64,000 nucleotides of DNA from assembly GCA_044464485.1 (NCBI GenBank), contig JBIQLG010000005.1, positions 1-64,000 of the forward strand, read 5' to 3'. This document shows positions 1 through 6,996 of this stretch, piece by piece (within the stretch, counting starts at the first letter, position 1; each line of letters opens with the position of its first letter). The stretch is from Terrimesophilobacter sp044464485 (lineage in GTDB: Bacteria; Actinomycetota; Actinomycetes; Actinomycetales; Microbacteriaceae). The translations under genes and the position numbers were made by a program. A model generated the notes under the pieces. The model was given only the letters and a program-made list of their open reading frames with translations. It was not told where the DNA came from and did not search any database.

Positions 1-472
1 CAAGGAGCGCAAGCACCGCATCGAGGACGCCGTCCGCAACGCGAAGGCTGCCGTTGAAGAGGGAATCGTCGCCGGTGGTGGCGTCGCGCTCATCCAGGCC
101 GGCGCGACCGCCTTCGAAGGAAAAGCACTCAAGAGCCTCACGGGCGACGAAGCAACCGGCGCGAACATCGTTCGCGTTGCCGTGGATTCTCCGCTCAAGC
201 AGATCGCACTCAACGCGGGTCTCGAGCCCGGTGTGGTCGCCGAGAAGGTTCGCGGGTTGCCGACCGGTCACGGTCTGAACGCTGCGACGGGCGAGTACGG
301 TGACATGCTGACCGCGGGCATCAACGACCCGGTGAAGGTCACCCGCTCCGCGCTGCAGAACGCGGCGTCGATTGCCGGGCTGTTCCTCACGACCGAGGCC
401 GTTGTCGCCGAGAAGCCGGAGAAGCACCCGCCGGCGCCCATGGGCGACCCGTCAGGCGGCATGGACTTCTAA
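1..472 (+). CDS. groL: Chaperonin GroEL, C-terminal part (5' end outside window)
   Basis: This is the 60-kDa ATP-dependent chaperonin subunit that folds cytosolic proteins inside a double-ring cage. The reading frame is open from base 2, and about 156 residues are visible. They include the VAGGGVAL segment near the apical/equatorial junction, the LNAATGEYGDM segment and the NDPVKVTRSALQNAASIAG helix, all hallmark GroEL sequences. The C-terminus ends in a short PMGDPSGGMDF tail, the GGM-type tail common in GroEL. A strong hairpin terminator follows 27 bases after the stop. Assignment is certain at family level; whether this is GroEL1 or GroEL2 of an actinobacterium cannot be settled from the fragment, although the GGM tail rather than a His-rich tail favours the GroEL2 type. 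Confidence 0.97.
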   Translation, partial: KERKHRIEDAVRNAKAAVEEGIVAGGGVALIQAGATAFEGKALKSLTGDEATGANIVRVAVDSPLKQIALNAGLEPGVVAEKVRGLPTGHGLNAATGEYGDMLTAGINDPVKVTRSALQNAASIAGLFLTTEAVVAEKPEKHPPAPMGDPSGGMDF

Positions 473-498
473 GTCCTACCCAACCAACGCACGAGTGA

Positions 499-525
499 GG
501 GCGGCCCCGAGAGGGGCCGCCCTTT
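499..525 (+). terminator. Rho-independent terminator of groL
   Basis: A perfect 10-bp GC-rich stem (499-508 with 513-522) closes a GAGA tetraloop and is followed by TTT. It lies 27 bases after the groL stop and is the expected end of that transcript. Confidence 0.85.
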
Positions 526-542
526 CGTGTGGGGGTCGGGAC

Positions 543-606
543 GGGGAGCGCTTTGGGGTCTCCGCCCATGGAGGCCCGCCACACCCGAGACCCCAAAGCG
601 CTCCCC
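543..606. repeat. Long hairpin H1 (20-bp perfect stem, 24-nt loop)
   Basis: Bases 543-562 and 587-606 are perfect reverse complements and enclose a 24-base loop at 563-586. The loop is the reverse complement, with one difference, of the loop of the second hairpin at 2413-2478, although the two stems are unrelated in sequence. It is not a normal terminator, because there is no T-run and a separate terminator lies just upstream. It marks the left side of the lower-GC insert between groL and the WXG100 gene. Confidence 0.8.
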
Positions 607-641
607 ATGCCGACCGTGGCGACTGGCAGCCGACCCGTTTC

Positions 642-713
642 AGCCCGCGAACATGCGGGCGTTCGCCAGCTCTACTTCTGCGTACTGGCGCCCGGCCTGG
701 CCGAGCGCGTGCC
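642..713 (-). pseudogene. 72-bp duplicate of the WXG100 gene 3' end
   Basis: Bases 642-713 match 2495-2566, the last coding bases of the WXG100 gene, with a single mismatch. On the minus strand the fragment would encode the same C-terminal residues (QYAEVELANARMFAG) followed by TGA. It has no upstream gene body, so it is a remnant. With hairpin H1 it forms the left edge of an insert whose right edge is hairpin H2 and the intact gene. The near identity points to a recent duplication. Confidence 0.85.
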
Positions 714-833
714 GATGGCTAACTGGAACACCATATTCCCCCTTAGTAGGGTAGACAATTAGTACCACTCTGTGATTTTCTATGGAGGCCCCCAAAGTTG
801 CTTACCCAAATGGCATTTGAGTGAGACAAAGAA

Positions 834-1781
834 ATGAAGAAAATATGGAGGCTTCCGAGCCTAGTCTTGCTAGTCGCTGGCGCGGTCGGGATCACGTCAA
901 CGGGCGCGGTCGCGAACACGGTTGATCGAACGGATATTGATCCGATCGTCGCAATCAACGCGGTAGCGCCACAAATATTCCAAAACGGCACCGATCCTGT
1001 GAAGGTGACCCGCGAGGGTGCCACACTTGGATCCTCGGCTGGGATGTCGATTCACATCCCCAAGGAAGCAACGCAGGGCATCACCCTAACCCGTCAAGGT
1101 GAATCACTGACAATTGGGCTGCCACAAGCGGACAAGAGCGAAACTCGCCGGGCAAGCAACGGGTCTGCTTACTACCGAAACTCAGCCGCGTCATCCGTCG
1201 TTCCAGTATTTAGGGATGACGGGTCAGTGCAGATCATTTCCGTCAGTGAGACCGCAGCTTCGCCCTCCGAATTCAGCTACGTGTTGCAACCGCCCAACGG
1301 CACGAAGATTTTGCCAGGTATTGATGGTGGCTATGTGCTGCAGGATGCGGCAGGGAACTTGACCGGGCTGATCATCGCCCCATGGGCAATCGACGCGAAC
1401 GGGGCGAAAGTTCCTACCCGCTATGAACTCGCTGGCAACATACTCACGCAGCACATCGACTTCAGCGCACCTGGTATTGAGTTCCCGGTGGTGGCCGATC
1501 CGACCATTTACTACTTCTGGTGGGGGTATGGAGTCAAATACACGAAGTCAGAAACAGCGCAGGTGGCCAATGCGGCAAATGACAACGCTTACTACACATA
1601 TTTGTGCGGAGTCATTCCTTCATACCCGATCATCGCCCTTTGCGCGAGCCTCGCATTCGTCATGTATGCGCAGTACTTTAATGCATTCAATCAGGCGAGG
1701 AACGCCGGGAAGTGCGTTCAGGTTAACTACCCTTTCGTTGGGGCACCGATCCCATCGTGGGCATACGTAGTTAATTGTTAG
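834..1781 (+). CDS. Secreted protein of unknown function
   Basis: This 315-residue protein belongs to no family I recognise. The N-terminus (MKKIWRLPSLVLLVAG, then GAVANT) is a classical signal peptide with likely cleavage after ANA or AVA near residue 26. The body is rich in Ser, Thr and small residues, as in exported proteins, and has a PVVADPTIYYFWWGYG stretch at about 220-235. The C-terminal quarter contains a hydrophobic stretch (IIALCASLAFVMY) and four Cys that could form disulfides. The start is ATG 834. Codon use is less GC-biased than in the flanking genes, which fits recent acquisition. The gene is followed 10 bases later by a tiny membrane protein and lies between two copies of a WXG100 3' end, so it appears to be cargo of an insert. 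It could be a secreted effector or bacteriocin-like protein, with the small membrane proteins protecting the producer; that is inference only. Confidence 0.75.
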   Translation: MKKIWRLPSLVLLVAGAVGITSTGAVANTVDRTDIDPIVAINAVAPQIFQNGTDPVKVTREGATLGSSAGMSIHIPKEATQGITLTRQGESLTIGLPQADKSETRRASNGSAYYRNSAASSVVPVFRDDGSVQIISVSETAASPSEFSYVLQPPNGTKILPGIDGGYVLQDAAGNLTGLIIAPWAIDANGAKVPTRYELAGNILTQHIDFSAPGIEFPVVADPTIYYFWWGYGVKYTKSETAQVANAANDNAYYTYLCGVIPSYPIIALCASLAFVMYAQYFNAFNQARNAGKCVQVNYPFVGAPIPSWAYVVNC

Positions 1782-1791
1782 GGGGAAGAAA

Positions 1792-2031
1792 GTGAATAGA
1801 TGGAGTAAAAACTTACTGCCCTCTTTAATGGTGACTGTTATAGCCGTAGCCATTGTGTTGGTTGGGCGCTTCGAAGGCCCAATCGTCTGGGCACTTCCGC
1901 TCGTCATGTTTGCGGGTTCCTACCTCTCAAATACACTCGTTGGTGATCGGATATGGGCCAAGCGCACGCAAAACGGTGACACTCCTCTACCCCGCCCTAA
2001 ACGAAAGCCAAAAGGATCTCCACGTCAGTAA
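1792..2031 (+). CDS. Small membrane protein, copy 1 of a tandem family
   Basis: This 79-residue protein starts at GTG 1792 behind GGGGGAAG. Two hydrophobic segments (about residues 9-25 and 29-45) are separated by a short GRFEGP turn, and a basic, proline-rich tail ends it. No known family was recognised. It lies 10 bases behind the secreted-protein gene, so co-transcription is likely. Two further, partly decayed copies follow at 2048-2188 and 2219-2338. Small two-helix membrane proteins beside secreted proteins can be immunity proteins, but nothing here proves it. Confidence 0.6.
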   Translation: MNRWSKNLLPSLMVTVIAVAIVLVGRFEGPIVWALPLVMFAGSYLSNTLVGDRIWAKRTQNGDTPLPRPKRKPKGSPRQ

Positions 2032-2047
2032 CTGGAAAGAAAATCTG

Positions 2048-2188
2048 GTGCACGCGCTGATTATGGCAGTTCTCGCGGTGATGATCGTGATAGTGGCGCC
2101 GCTTCGTGGGCCCGTTGCCGGGTGGCTACCGATCACAATGTTTGTCGCGTCCTTCCTCAGCAGCACATTTTTGTGGAACCGAAAGTAG
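2048..2188 (+). CDS. Small membrane protein, copy 2 (possibly lacking a normal start)
   Basis: The frame encodes two hydrophobic helices, a PLRGPVAGWLP turn and SSTFLWNRK at the end, and is clearly homologous to copy 1. Homology begins upstream at about 2024, where GTC stands in the place of the GTG start of copy 1, 8 bases behind AAAGGA. The nearest conventional start in frame is GTG 2048, which would remove the first residues of the family. The gene is therefore either translated from 2048 as a shortened form, or inactivated by a G-to-C change at its start, or affected by a sequencing error. Confidence 0.4.
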   Translation: MHALIMAVLAVMIVIVAPLRGPVAGWLPITMFVASFLSSTFLWNRK

Positions 2189-2218
2189 ACGGTCTGAGTG
2201 AGCTGTTAGGGGAAGAAA

Positions 2219-2338
2219 GTGAATAGATGGAGTAAAAACTTCCTGCCCTCGTTGAGGGTGGCGCTTATGACTGTAGGCATTGTGCTGGTGGGACGCTTCG
2301 AAGGCCTCATTGATGGGTCAAGCACTCGCAAGCCGTGA
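2219..2338 (+). pseudogene. Small membrane protein, copy 3, internally deleted
   Basis: The leader GGGGAAGAAA and GTG start are nearly identical to those of copy 1, and the first 27 residues align with it (NRWSKNFLPSL then IVLVGRFEG). The frame then jumps to the region matching the end of copy 1 and stops after 39 residues. Bases coding for the second membrane helix are missing. This is best read as an internally deleted duplicate, and it shows that the array is decaying. Confidence 0.7.
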
Positions 2339-2412
2339 CACTCCTCCTCCGCCCTAGAAGGACTTACCAATGCACGAGTTATGTCAGCGTGCTCTACGGG
2401 TACTCAAGGATC

Positions 2413-2478
2413 TGCAAGTGCGTTTGGTCGCTCGGGTGTGGCGGGCCTCTATGGGCGGAGCGACCAAACTCACTTGCA
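2413..2478. repeat. Long hairpin H2 (21-bp stem, same loop as H1 inverted)
   Basis: Bases 2413-2433 and 2458-2478 are complementary over 21 bp with one mismatch and enclose a 24-base loop at 2434-2457. This loop is the reverse complement of the H1 loop (563-586) with one difference, while the stems of H1 and H2 share no sequence. The hairpin lies 14 bases beyond the WXG100 stop codon. The conserved loop with variable but complementary stems suggests a structured repetitive element rather than chance. Confidence 0.8.
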
Positions 2479-2492
2479 CATCCGACGACGAA

Positions 2493-2783
2493 CTAGCCCG
2501 CGAACATGCGGGCATTCGCCAGCTCTACTTCTGCGTACTGGCGCCCGGCCTGGCCGAGCGCGTGCCCGATCGAGGCCAGATTCTGTTCAACGCGTTGCTG
2601 CGTCGCCGTCCACTCGCTGACGATCCCTTGAAACGCCATCGCCGCCGGTCCCGTCCACGAGCCCTGCAGGTTGAGGAGCTGAGTTTTGAGGTTCGCTGCT
2701 TCGGCTTCGATTCGAGACATCGTGGTGTGAATGGCGCTGTGCGCGCCCAAAACTGCCTCGCTGTCCACGCGGTAACTTGTCAT
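2493..2783 (-). CDS. WXG100-family (ESAT-6-like) secreted protein
   Basis: This 96-residue protein has the size and helix-turn-helix layout of ESAT-6/CFP-10 proteins, which are exported as dimers by type VII secretion. The central turn carries W43-T-G45, the WXG signature, flanked by two amphipathic helices. The Y-x-x-x-E export signal is recognisable near the C-terminus as YAEVE (residues about 83-87). The ATG is 2783. The gene is convergent with groL in ancestral order but is now separated from it by the 0.5-2.5 kb insert. It lies 15 kb from the type VII-like locus at 17.8-29.3 kb, so whether it uses that machinery is unknown. Confidence 0.9.
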   Translation of the reverse strand: MTSYRVDSEAVLGAHSAIHTTMSRIEAEAANLKTQLLNLQGSWTGPAAMAFQGIVSEWTATQQRVEQNLASIGHALGQAGRQYAEVELANARMFAG

Positions 2784-2864
2784 GTTTCCTCCCTGTTGAG
2801 CGAGAAGTCTTCCCGCACGCTGAACGCTAGAGGATGAAACGGCGATTCCCTGCGGCGAGTGAGC

Positions 2865-4535
2865 TCAGTTGGCGGAGGATTCGGCTGTGTAGCCGATGGG
2901 GAGGAGAGGCAGTCCGATACGGAATGTTGCGCCACCGCCCGGCGTCTCCATCACGTCAACGGTGCCTTTGTGGGCCGCGATAATTCCGGACACGATGGCG
3001 AGGCCGAGTCCGCTGCCGCCTGTCGCACGCGCGCGCGAGGAGTCCGCCCGCCAAAATCGTTGGAAGATCTTGTCCCGGATTTGGGGTGGAATCCCCTCGC
3101 CGTGATCGACGATGTCGAGAAGGCCCAGGTTACGTGCCGGATCAACGTGCACGACAAGTTCGAGAGGGCTGCCGGGAGGGGTGAAGCGCTTGGCATTGCC
3201 CAGAAGGTTGGTAATCACCTGGCGTATCTTGTTTTCTTCCGCCAGAACAATTGCCGGACCGGCCAACGAAATGGTGTCGCTGTAGCCGGATGTCGCCACG
3301 GGCGTCAATGCCCGCGCTCGACGCGACCGGAGGCGCGCGAGAGTCGCTCCCGCGAACGCGATGGGGCCGGTGGATGTCGAAACCTGCTTGCCCGCCGTCA
3401 GTTCACGGCGACGGTTGTTGGCGGGAGTGGATTCGGCAGCCGGTGTGTCGTCGACGGTGGGCGACGAGTCCGGTTCGGCAACGATGACCGAGACCGTGCG
3501 ATCTGGTGAGGACGCCATGGCGTCGAGCGCGGCATCCCGTGCAAGCGGAACCAGGTCAACCGGTGCGAGCTGGAGCGGCTTGGCTTCGTCGAGCCGCGCA
3601 AGCTCGAGGAGGTCTTCCACGAGTTCACCCATCCGCACCGCTTCTTTTTCGATTCGTTCCATCGCCTGGCCGACATCATCGGGGGTTTCGAGGGCGCCCA
3701 TCCGGAACAGCTCCGCATATCCGCGCACCGTCACGAGGGGGGTGCGCAGCTCGTGGCTGGCGTCACCGACGAAACGTCTCATCTGGTCGATGGTTTTCGC
3801 CCGGTCCGCGAAGGCGCGGTCGATGCGGTTGAGCATGGTGTTGAGGGAGCGGTTGAGTCGACCGACTTCGGTATTGGGTGTCGCGCCGGGGAGTCGTTGG
3901 CTGAAGTCCCCGTTCGCGATGGCCGCGGCCGTGGCCTCCACTTCGCGCAGCGGTGAGAACGTCGCGGTGACGAGGAGTCTCGTGATGACTCCGCCGAGCA
4001 CGACTACCGAGAGTGCAAAACCGAGAAAGACGGCGGTGTACTGGGAGATGGTCGCGTTGATGTCGCCGAGGCTCGCCCCGACCGCGAGAGTCACGACGGC
4101 GCCCGTGTCGGTGTCCTGATATGGGGCAGAAACCACCCGCCACTGGCCAGAGCGATCAGCATTCCACAGCGTCAGCGGTGCGCCGTTGAGGTCTTTCACA
4201 ATGGAAAGATCGAGTCCGCGAATGACCGGTTGGGCCTGCTTGTCGTTGCGATTTCGGCACAGCAGATCTCCGTCTGTGTCGAGGATGGCGACGAAGTACT
4301 GGCTGGGCCCCGCCGCGCGATCGCACGTGTCCTGAATGTCGAGGTCGAATCCGCGCAATTCGATGGCGGTGGCGGAGACTTTGCGGTCCACTTCGCTTAC
4401 GAGATAATTGCGCAACACGGTCATGGTGCCGATGCCGGCGACGAGCAATCCGACCGTGAGGAGCAGCACGGTGACCGCTGTCGTCTTCGTGCGCAGGGAT
4501 ACCCTGCCCCACCACTGGGTTAGCCGATCATGCAT
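2865..4535 (-). CDS. Two-component sensor histidine kinase (HAMP type)
   Basis: This is a membrane sensor kinase of 556 residues. One membrane helix at about 17-40 and a second at about 168-190 enclose an extracytoplasmic sensor domain of about 125 residues. A HAMP domain follows (about 190-243), then the HisKA dimerisation helix with phospho-acceptor H261 in SHELRTP. After an unusual insert of about 100 residues the HATPase domain shows the N box (NLLGNAKRF) and G boxes (DHGEGIP, GGSGLGLAIV). The response regulator gene lies 94 bases upstream and is co-directional, so they form a pair. The TM-sensor-TM-HAMP order resembles actinobacterial TcrY and MprB kinases; the ligand is unknown. Confidence 0.93.
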   Translation of the reverse strand: MHDRLTQWWGRVSLRTKTTAVTVLLLTVGLLVAGIGTMTVLRNYLVSEVDRKVSATAIELRGFDLDIQDTCDRAAGPSQYFVAILDTDGDLLCRNRNDKQAQPVIRGLDLSIVKDLNGAPLTLWNADRSGQWRVVSAPYQDTDTGAVVTLAVGASLGDINATISQYTAVFLGFALSVVVLGGVITRLLVTATFSPLREVEATAAAIANGDFSQRLPGATPNTEVGRLNRSLNTMLNRIDRAFADRAKTIDQMRRFVGDASHELRTPLVTVRGYAELFRMGALETPDDVGQAMERIEKEAVRMGELVEDLLELARLDEAKPLQLAPVDLVPLARDAALDAMASSPDRTVSVIVAEPDSSPTVDDTPAAESTPANNRRRELTAGKQVSTSTGPIAFAGATLARLRSRRARALTPVATSGYSDTISLAGPAIVLAEENKIRQVITNLLGNAKRFTPPGSPLELVVHVDPARNLGLLDIVDHGEGIPPQIRDKIFQRFWRADSSRARATGGSGLGLAIVSGIIAAHKGTVDVMETPGGGATFRIGLPLLPIGYTAESSAN

Positions 4536-4629
4536 CAGGACTTCAGGCTAACGGCATTCTCCGCAAAATGGGCGAGAGGCCAGTTCCACGGAATTCGTCC
4601 CGCGCCGGGAACCGCATCCACGAGCAAGG

Positions 4630-5322
4630 TCAGACTTTTGCTGCCTTGAGCATGTATCCGAAACCGCGCTTGGTCTGGATGACAGGCTCTTCTGTGTACT
4701 GGTCGAGCTTGCGACGGAGGTAGGAGATGTAGGACTCCACGATTCCGGCATCCCCGTTGAAGTCGTACTCCCACACGTGATCGAGAATCTGGGCTTTGGA
4801 GAGCACGCGGTTCGGGTTGAGCATGAGGTAGCGAAGCAGCTTGAATTCGGTGGGGCTGAGTTCGACCGGGTTGTCGCCGATCGTCACTTCGTGGGTGTCC
4901 TGATCCATGACGAGGTCGCCGGCGCGGATGATGGCATCCTCTTCTTCCGCCATGGTCCTGCGCAGGATGGCTCGGATGCGCGCGACGATTTCGTCAAGGC
5001 TGAATGGCTTCGTGACGTAGTCGTCGCCGCCGACCGTGAGTCCGGTGATTTTGTCTTCCGTGTCGTCCTTGGCGGTGAGGAACAGGATGGGGGCGGTATA
5101 CCCGCTCGCGCGCAGGCGCTTGGTCACGCCGAACCCGTTCATGTCGGGCAGCATGACGTCGAGGATGATGAGGTCGGGTTCTTCTTCAAGAACCGCGGAG
5201 ATTGCCTGGGCGCCGTTGCCCACAGCGCGCACCGCGAACTTCGCGAAGCGCAGGCTCGTGGTCAGCAGGTCCCGGATGTTGGGCTCGTCATCGACAATGA
5301 GAATTTTCGGTCCGTCGCTCAT
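4630..5322 (-). CDS. OmpR/PhoB-family response regulator
   Basis: The protein is 230 residues. The receiver domain has the acidic pair D11-D12, phospho-acceptor D55 (LIILDVMLPD) and conserved K105 (TKPF). The second half is a winged-helix DNA-binding domain (about 130-226) with the typical LSPTEFKLLRYLMLNPNRVL and SYISYLRRKL motifs. It is the partner of the kinase encoded downstream on the same strand. In actinobacteria the closest named types are TcrX and MprA/PrrA-like regulators, but the sequence alone does not fix orthology. Confidence 0.94.
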   Translation of the reverse strand: MSDGPKILIVDDEPNIRDLLTTSLRFAKFAVRAVGNGAQAISAVLEEEPDLIILDVMLPDMNGFGVTKRLRASGYTAPILFLTAKDDTEDKITGLTVGGDDYVTKPFSLDEIVARIRAILRRTMAEEEDAIIRAGDLVMDQDTHEVTIGDNPVELSPTEFKLLRYLMLNPNRVLSKAQILDHVWEYDFNGDAGIVESYISYLRRKLDQYTEEPVIQTKRGFGYMLKAAKV

Positions 5323-5417
5323 GCGTCTAGTCTCTGCGCGTTTGCTGTGTGAATCCTGAGTGTTTGTCGCTGAAACTCGGGGAGGCCTGCCGGGATCGTC
5401 GGGTGCAGAATGAGACT

Positions 5418-5555
5418 ATGAGCGAGAACGAGTTCACACCGACGGGCGAGTCCGTGTGCTGGCTCGAACGCGTGTGCGACGACTGCGGAGCGCTCATCGA
5501 AGGCGAATTGCCGGCAACGTGCTGGCGGTGCGGGGCATCCGTCGAGGCGTCATAA
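5418..5555 (+). CDS. Small zinc-ribbon protein, 45 residues
   Basis: The frame from ATG 5418 gives 45 residues. Two CxxC knuckles (CDDCG and CWRCG) are spaced 12 residues apart, as in a minimal zinc ribbon or rubredoxin-like fold. The remainder is acidic. The stop overlaps by six bases the end of the convergent regulator gene. No named family was recognised. Codon use fits the genome, and the metal-knuckle pattern is unlikely by chance, so it is probably a real gene. Confidence 0.55.
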   Translation: MSENEFTPTGESVCWLERVCDDCGALIEGELPATCWRCGASVEAS

Positions 5556-6233
5556 TGCGCAGTCTTGGTCGGCCTTTGGTGTGACCCGCACGCAACAGCA
5601 TCCGTTGGTCGGGGTGACGAACTCGACATCGCGCCTGGTTTCGGAGGCGCCTTCTGCGACCCCTTTGAGAAGGGAGACGTTCGCGCCGCAAATGACATCC
5701 GAGTGTTTCGCGGCGAGCTTGTCGAAGGGGCAGTTCGTGAGCACCATGCCTCCCTCGCCGTCATCGCGGGGTTCGTAGCCGCAGGAGGAGAGCGCCGCAG
5801 CCAGGGAGCCGGCGGCGGCGCCGATTTCGCGACCGGTGCGTTCGGAAATCGTCACCAGCACGGATCGCACCGGCTCACCCGTGCGATCCGACTCGTCAAT
5901 GGCGGCCGCCATCAGGTTTCCGGCGAGGTCATATCGGCGGGGAGGTATGGAGACAGAAATTTCCCCCTCGACCCGCCGATACAACTTCGATGGCCGACCG
6001 GACCCCGGACCGGTCTTGCCACTCAGGCGTTTGAATTCGGTCTTCAGAACGCCTTCGTCAACGAGTCGATCGAGATGGAAGGCCGCGGTGCTGCGCGGCA
6101 TTCCCAGTGATTCTGCGGCGTCGTCCCTGCTTACGGCGTCGTTGCCGCGGCTCACGAAGTCGAAGAGTGCGCGCCGCTGCGGATCGCTGATAGCGGCAAT
6201 GGCGGCGATCTGATCCGTTCGCGACTCGTTCAT
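5550..6233 (-). CDS. SufR-like iron-sulfur HTH transcriptional regulator
   Basis: The 227-residue protein has an N-terminal winged helix-turn-helix of the ArsR/DeoR kind (about 14-90; LGMPRSTAAFHLDRL is the recognition helix). The C-terminal half carries cysteines in the pattern expected for a 2Fe-2S or 4Fe-4S ligand set: C168 (TNCPF), C182 (VICGA) and a C212-C213-C214 run. This matches SufR-type regulators, which sense Fe-S status and repress suf genes. Here the gene diverges from folE, not suf, with 92 bases between starts, so it may control folE and the flavoprotein gene behind it. The triple Cys is unusual. The target is inferred from position only. Confidence 0.75.
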   Translation of the reverse strand: MNESRTDQIAAIAAISDPQRRALFDFVSRGNDAVSRDDAAESLGMPRSTAAFHLDRLVDEGVLKTEFKRLSGKTGPGSGRPSKLYRRVEGEISVSIPPRRYDLAGNLMAAAIDESDRTGEPVRSVLVTISERTGREIGAAAGSLAAALSSCGYEPRDDGEGGMVLTNCPFDKLAAKHSDVICGANVSLLKGVAEGASETRRDVEFVTPTNGCCCVRVTPKADQDCAL

Positions 6234-6263
6234 GGAAATATTCTAACTCTAAAAACGTTAAAC

Positions 6264-6293
6264 TTGACAAAAGAATTTTTGCGGGCATACAGT
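6264..6293 (+). promoter_or_regulatory. Candidate sigma70-type promoter of folE
   Basis: TTGACA (6264-6269) and TACAGT (6288-6293) are separated by 18 bases and lie 33 bases before the folE start. The same 92-base gap serves the divergent SufR-like gene. An AACGTT palindrome in an AT-rich block sits at about 6253-6258, in the right place for an operator. Confidence 0.55.
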
Positions 6294-6325
6294 CGGAATA
6301 CACGCCAGAAGATTGAGGAACAGTC

Positions 6326-6958
6326 ATGTCGGATGTGATCATGCACGAACCCCGGGAATCCCACGTCGCGCCCGCGCTGCACGCGGTAACGCTTCGCGAA
6401 GCCGAGAGCCAAAATCGCGCGGAGGCGGCAGTGGCGGAATTGCTCATGGCGCTCGGACGAGACGTGACGAGCGAACATCTCGCCGATACCCCGCGGCGCG
6501 TCGCGGCCAGCCTCCTGGAGATGCTCACGCCACGGGATTTCACCATGACGACGTTCCCCAACGATGAGGAATACGACGAACTCGTTCTCGTGCGCGACAT
6601 CCCGTTCCACTCGCTGTGCGAGCATCACCTGCTGCCGTTTCGCGGTGTCGCCCATATCGGCTACGTACCCGGCGCGAGGCTTGTCGGGTTGTCGAAGCTC
6701 GCCCGCGTGGTGCAGAAATTTGCGAGCGACCTCCAGGTGCAGGAGCGCCTGACCAAAGACATCAGCGACTATCTCACAGAAAACCTGTCGCCCAGAGGTG
6801 TAGGAGTGGTGTTGGAAGCCGAACACCTGTGCATGACCCTGCGCGGGGCGCAGGCGTCGGGGTCGATGACGACGACGACGTCATTTACGGGAGTGCTCGC
6901 GAAAGACAATGCCCTGCGTCGCCAGTTCCGGCTATCCGGCGGCGACGCATTTGTTTGA
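6326..6958 (+). CDS. folE: GTP cyclohydrolase I
   Basis: The enzyme converts GTP to 7,8-dihydroneopterin triphosphate, the first step of folate synthesis. It is 210 residues, normal for type IA. Zinc ligands are visible: C98 and H101 in HSLCEHHLLPF, and C169 in EHLCM. The substrate loop VGLSKLARVV and the GVGVVLEA segment are also conserved. The ATG chosen follows GAGGAACA. The flavoprotein gene follows 38 bases later on the same strand. Other folate genes are not adjacent; a FolP2-like gene lies 3.8 kb away. Confidence 0.95.
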   Translation: MSDVIMHEPRESHVAPALHAVTLREAESQNRAEAAVAELLMALGRDVTSEHLADTPRRVAASLLEMLTPRDFTMTTFPNDEEYDELVLVRDIPFHSLCEHHLLPFRGVAHIGYVPGARLVGLSKLARVVQKFASDLQVQERLTKDISDYLTENLSPRGVGVVLEAEHLCMTLRGAQASGSMTTTTSFTGVLAKDNALRRQFRLSGGDAFV

Positions 6959-6996
6959 CCTGGAAAGCAAAAGACAGTCACGAAGAGGAGAGAGAC

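Noticed and set aside
499..606. Hairpin H1 as part of the groL terminator
   Set aside because: A complete terminator with a T-run already lies upstream at 499-525, and H1 lacks a T-run.
643..2566. Insertion sequence or transposon in the groL-WXG100 insert
   Set aside because: No transposase or integrase motif and no short terminal inverted repeats flanked by small target duplications were found.
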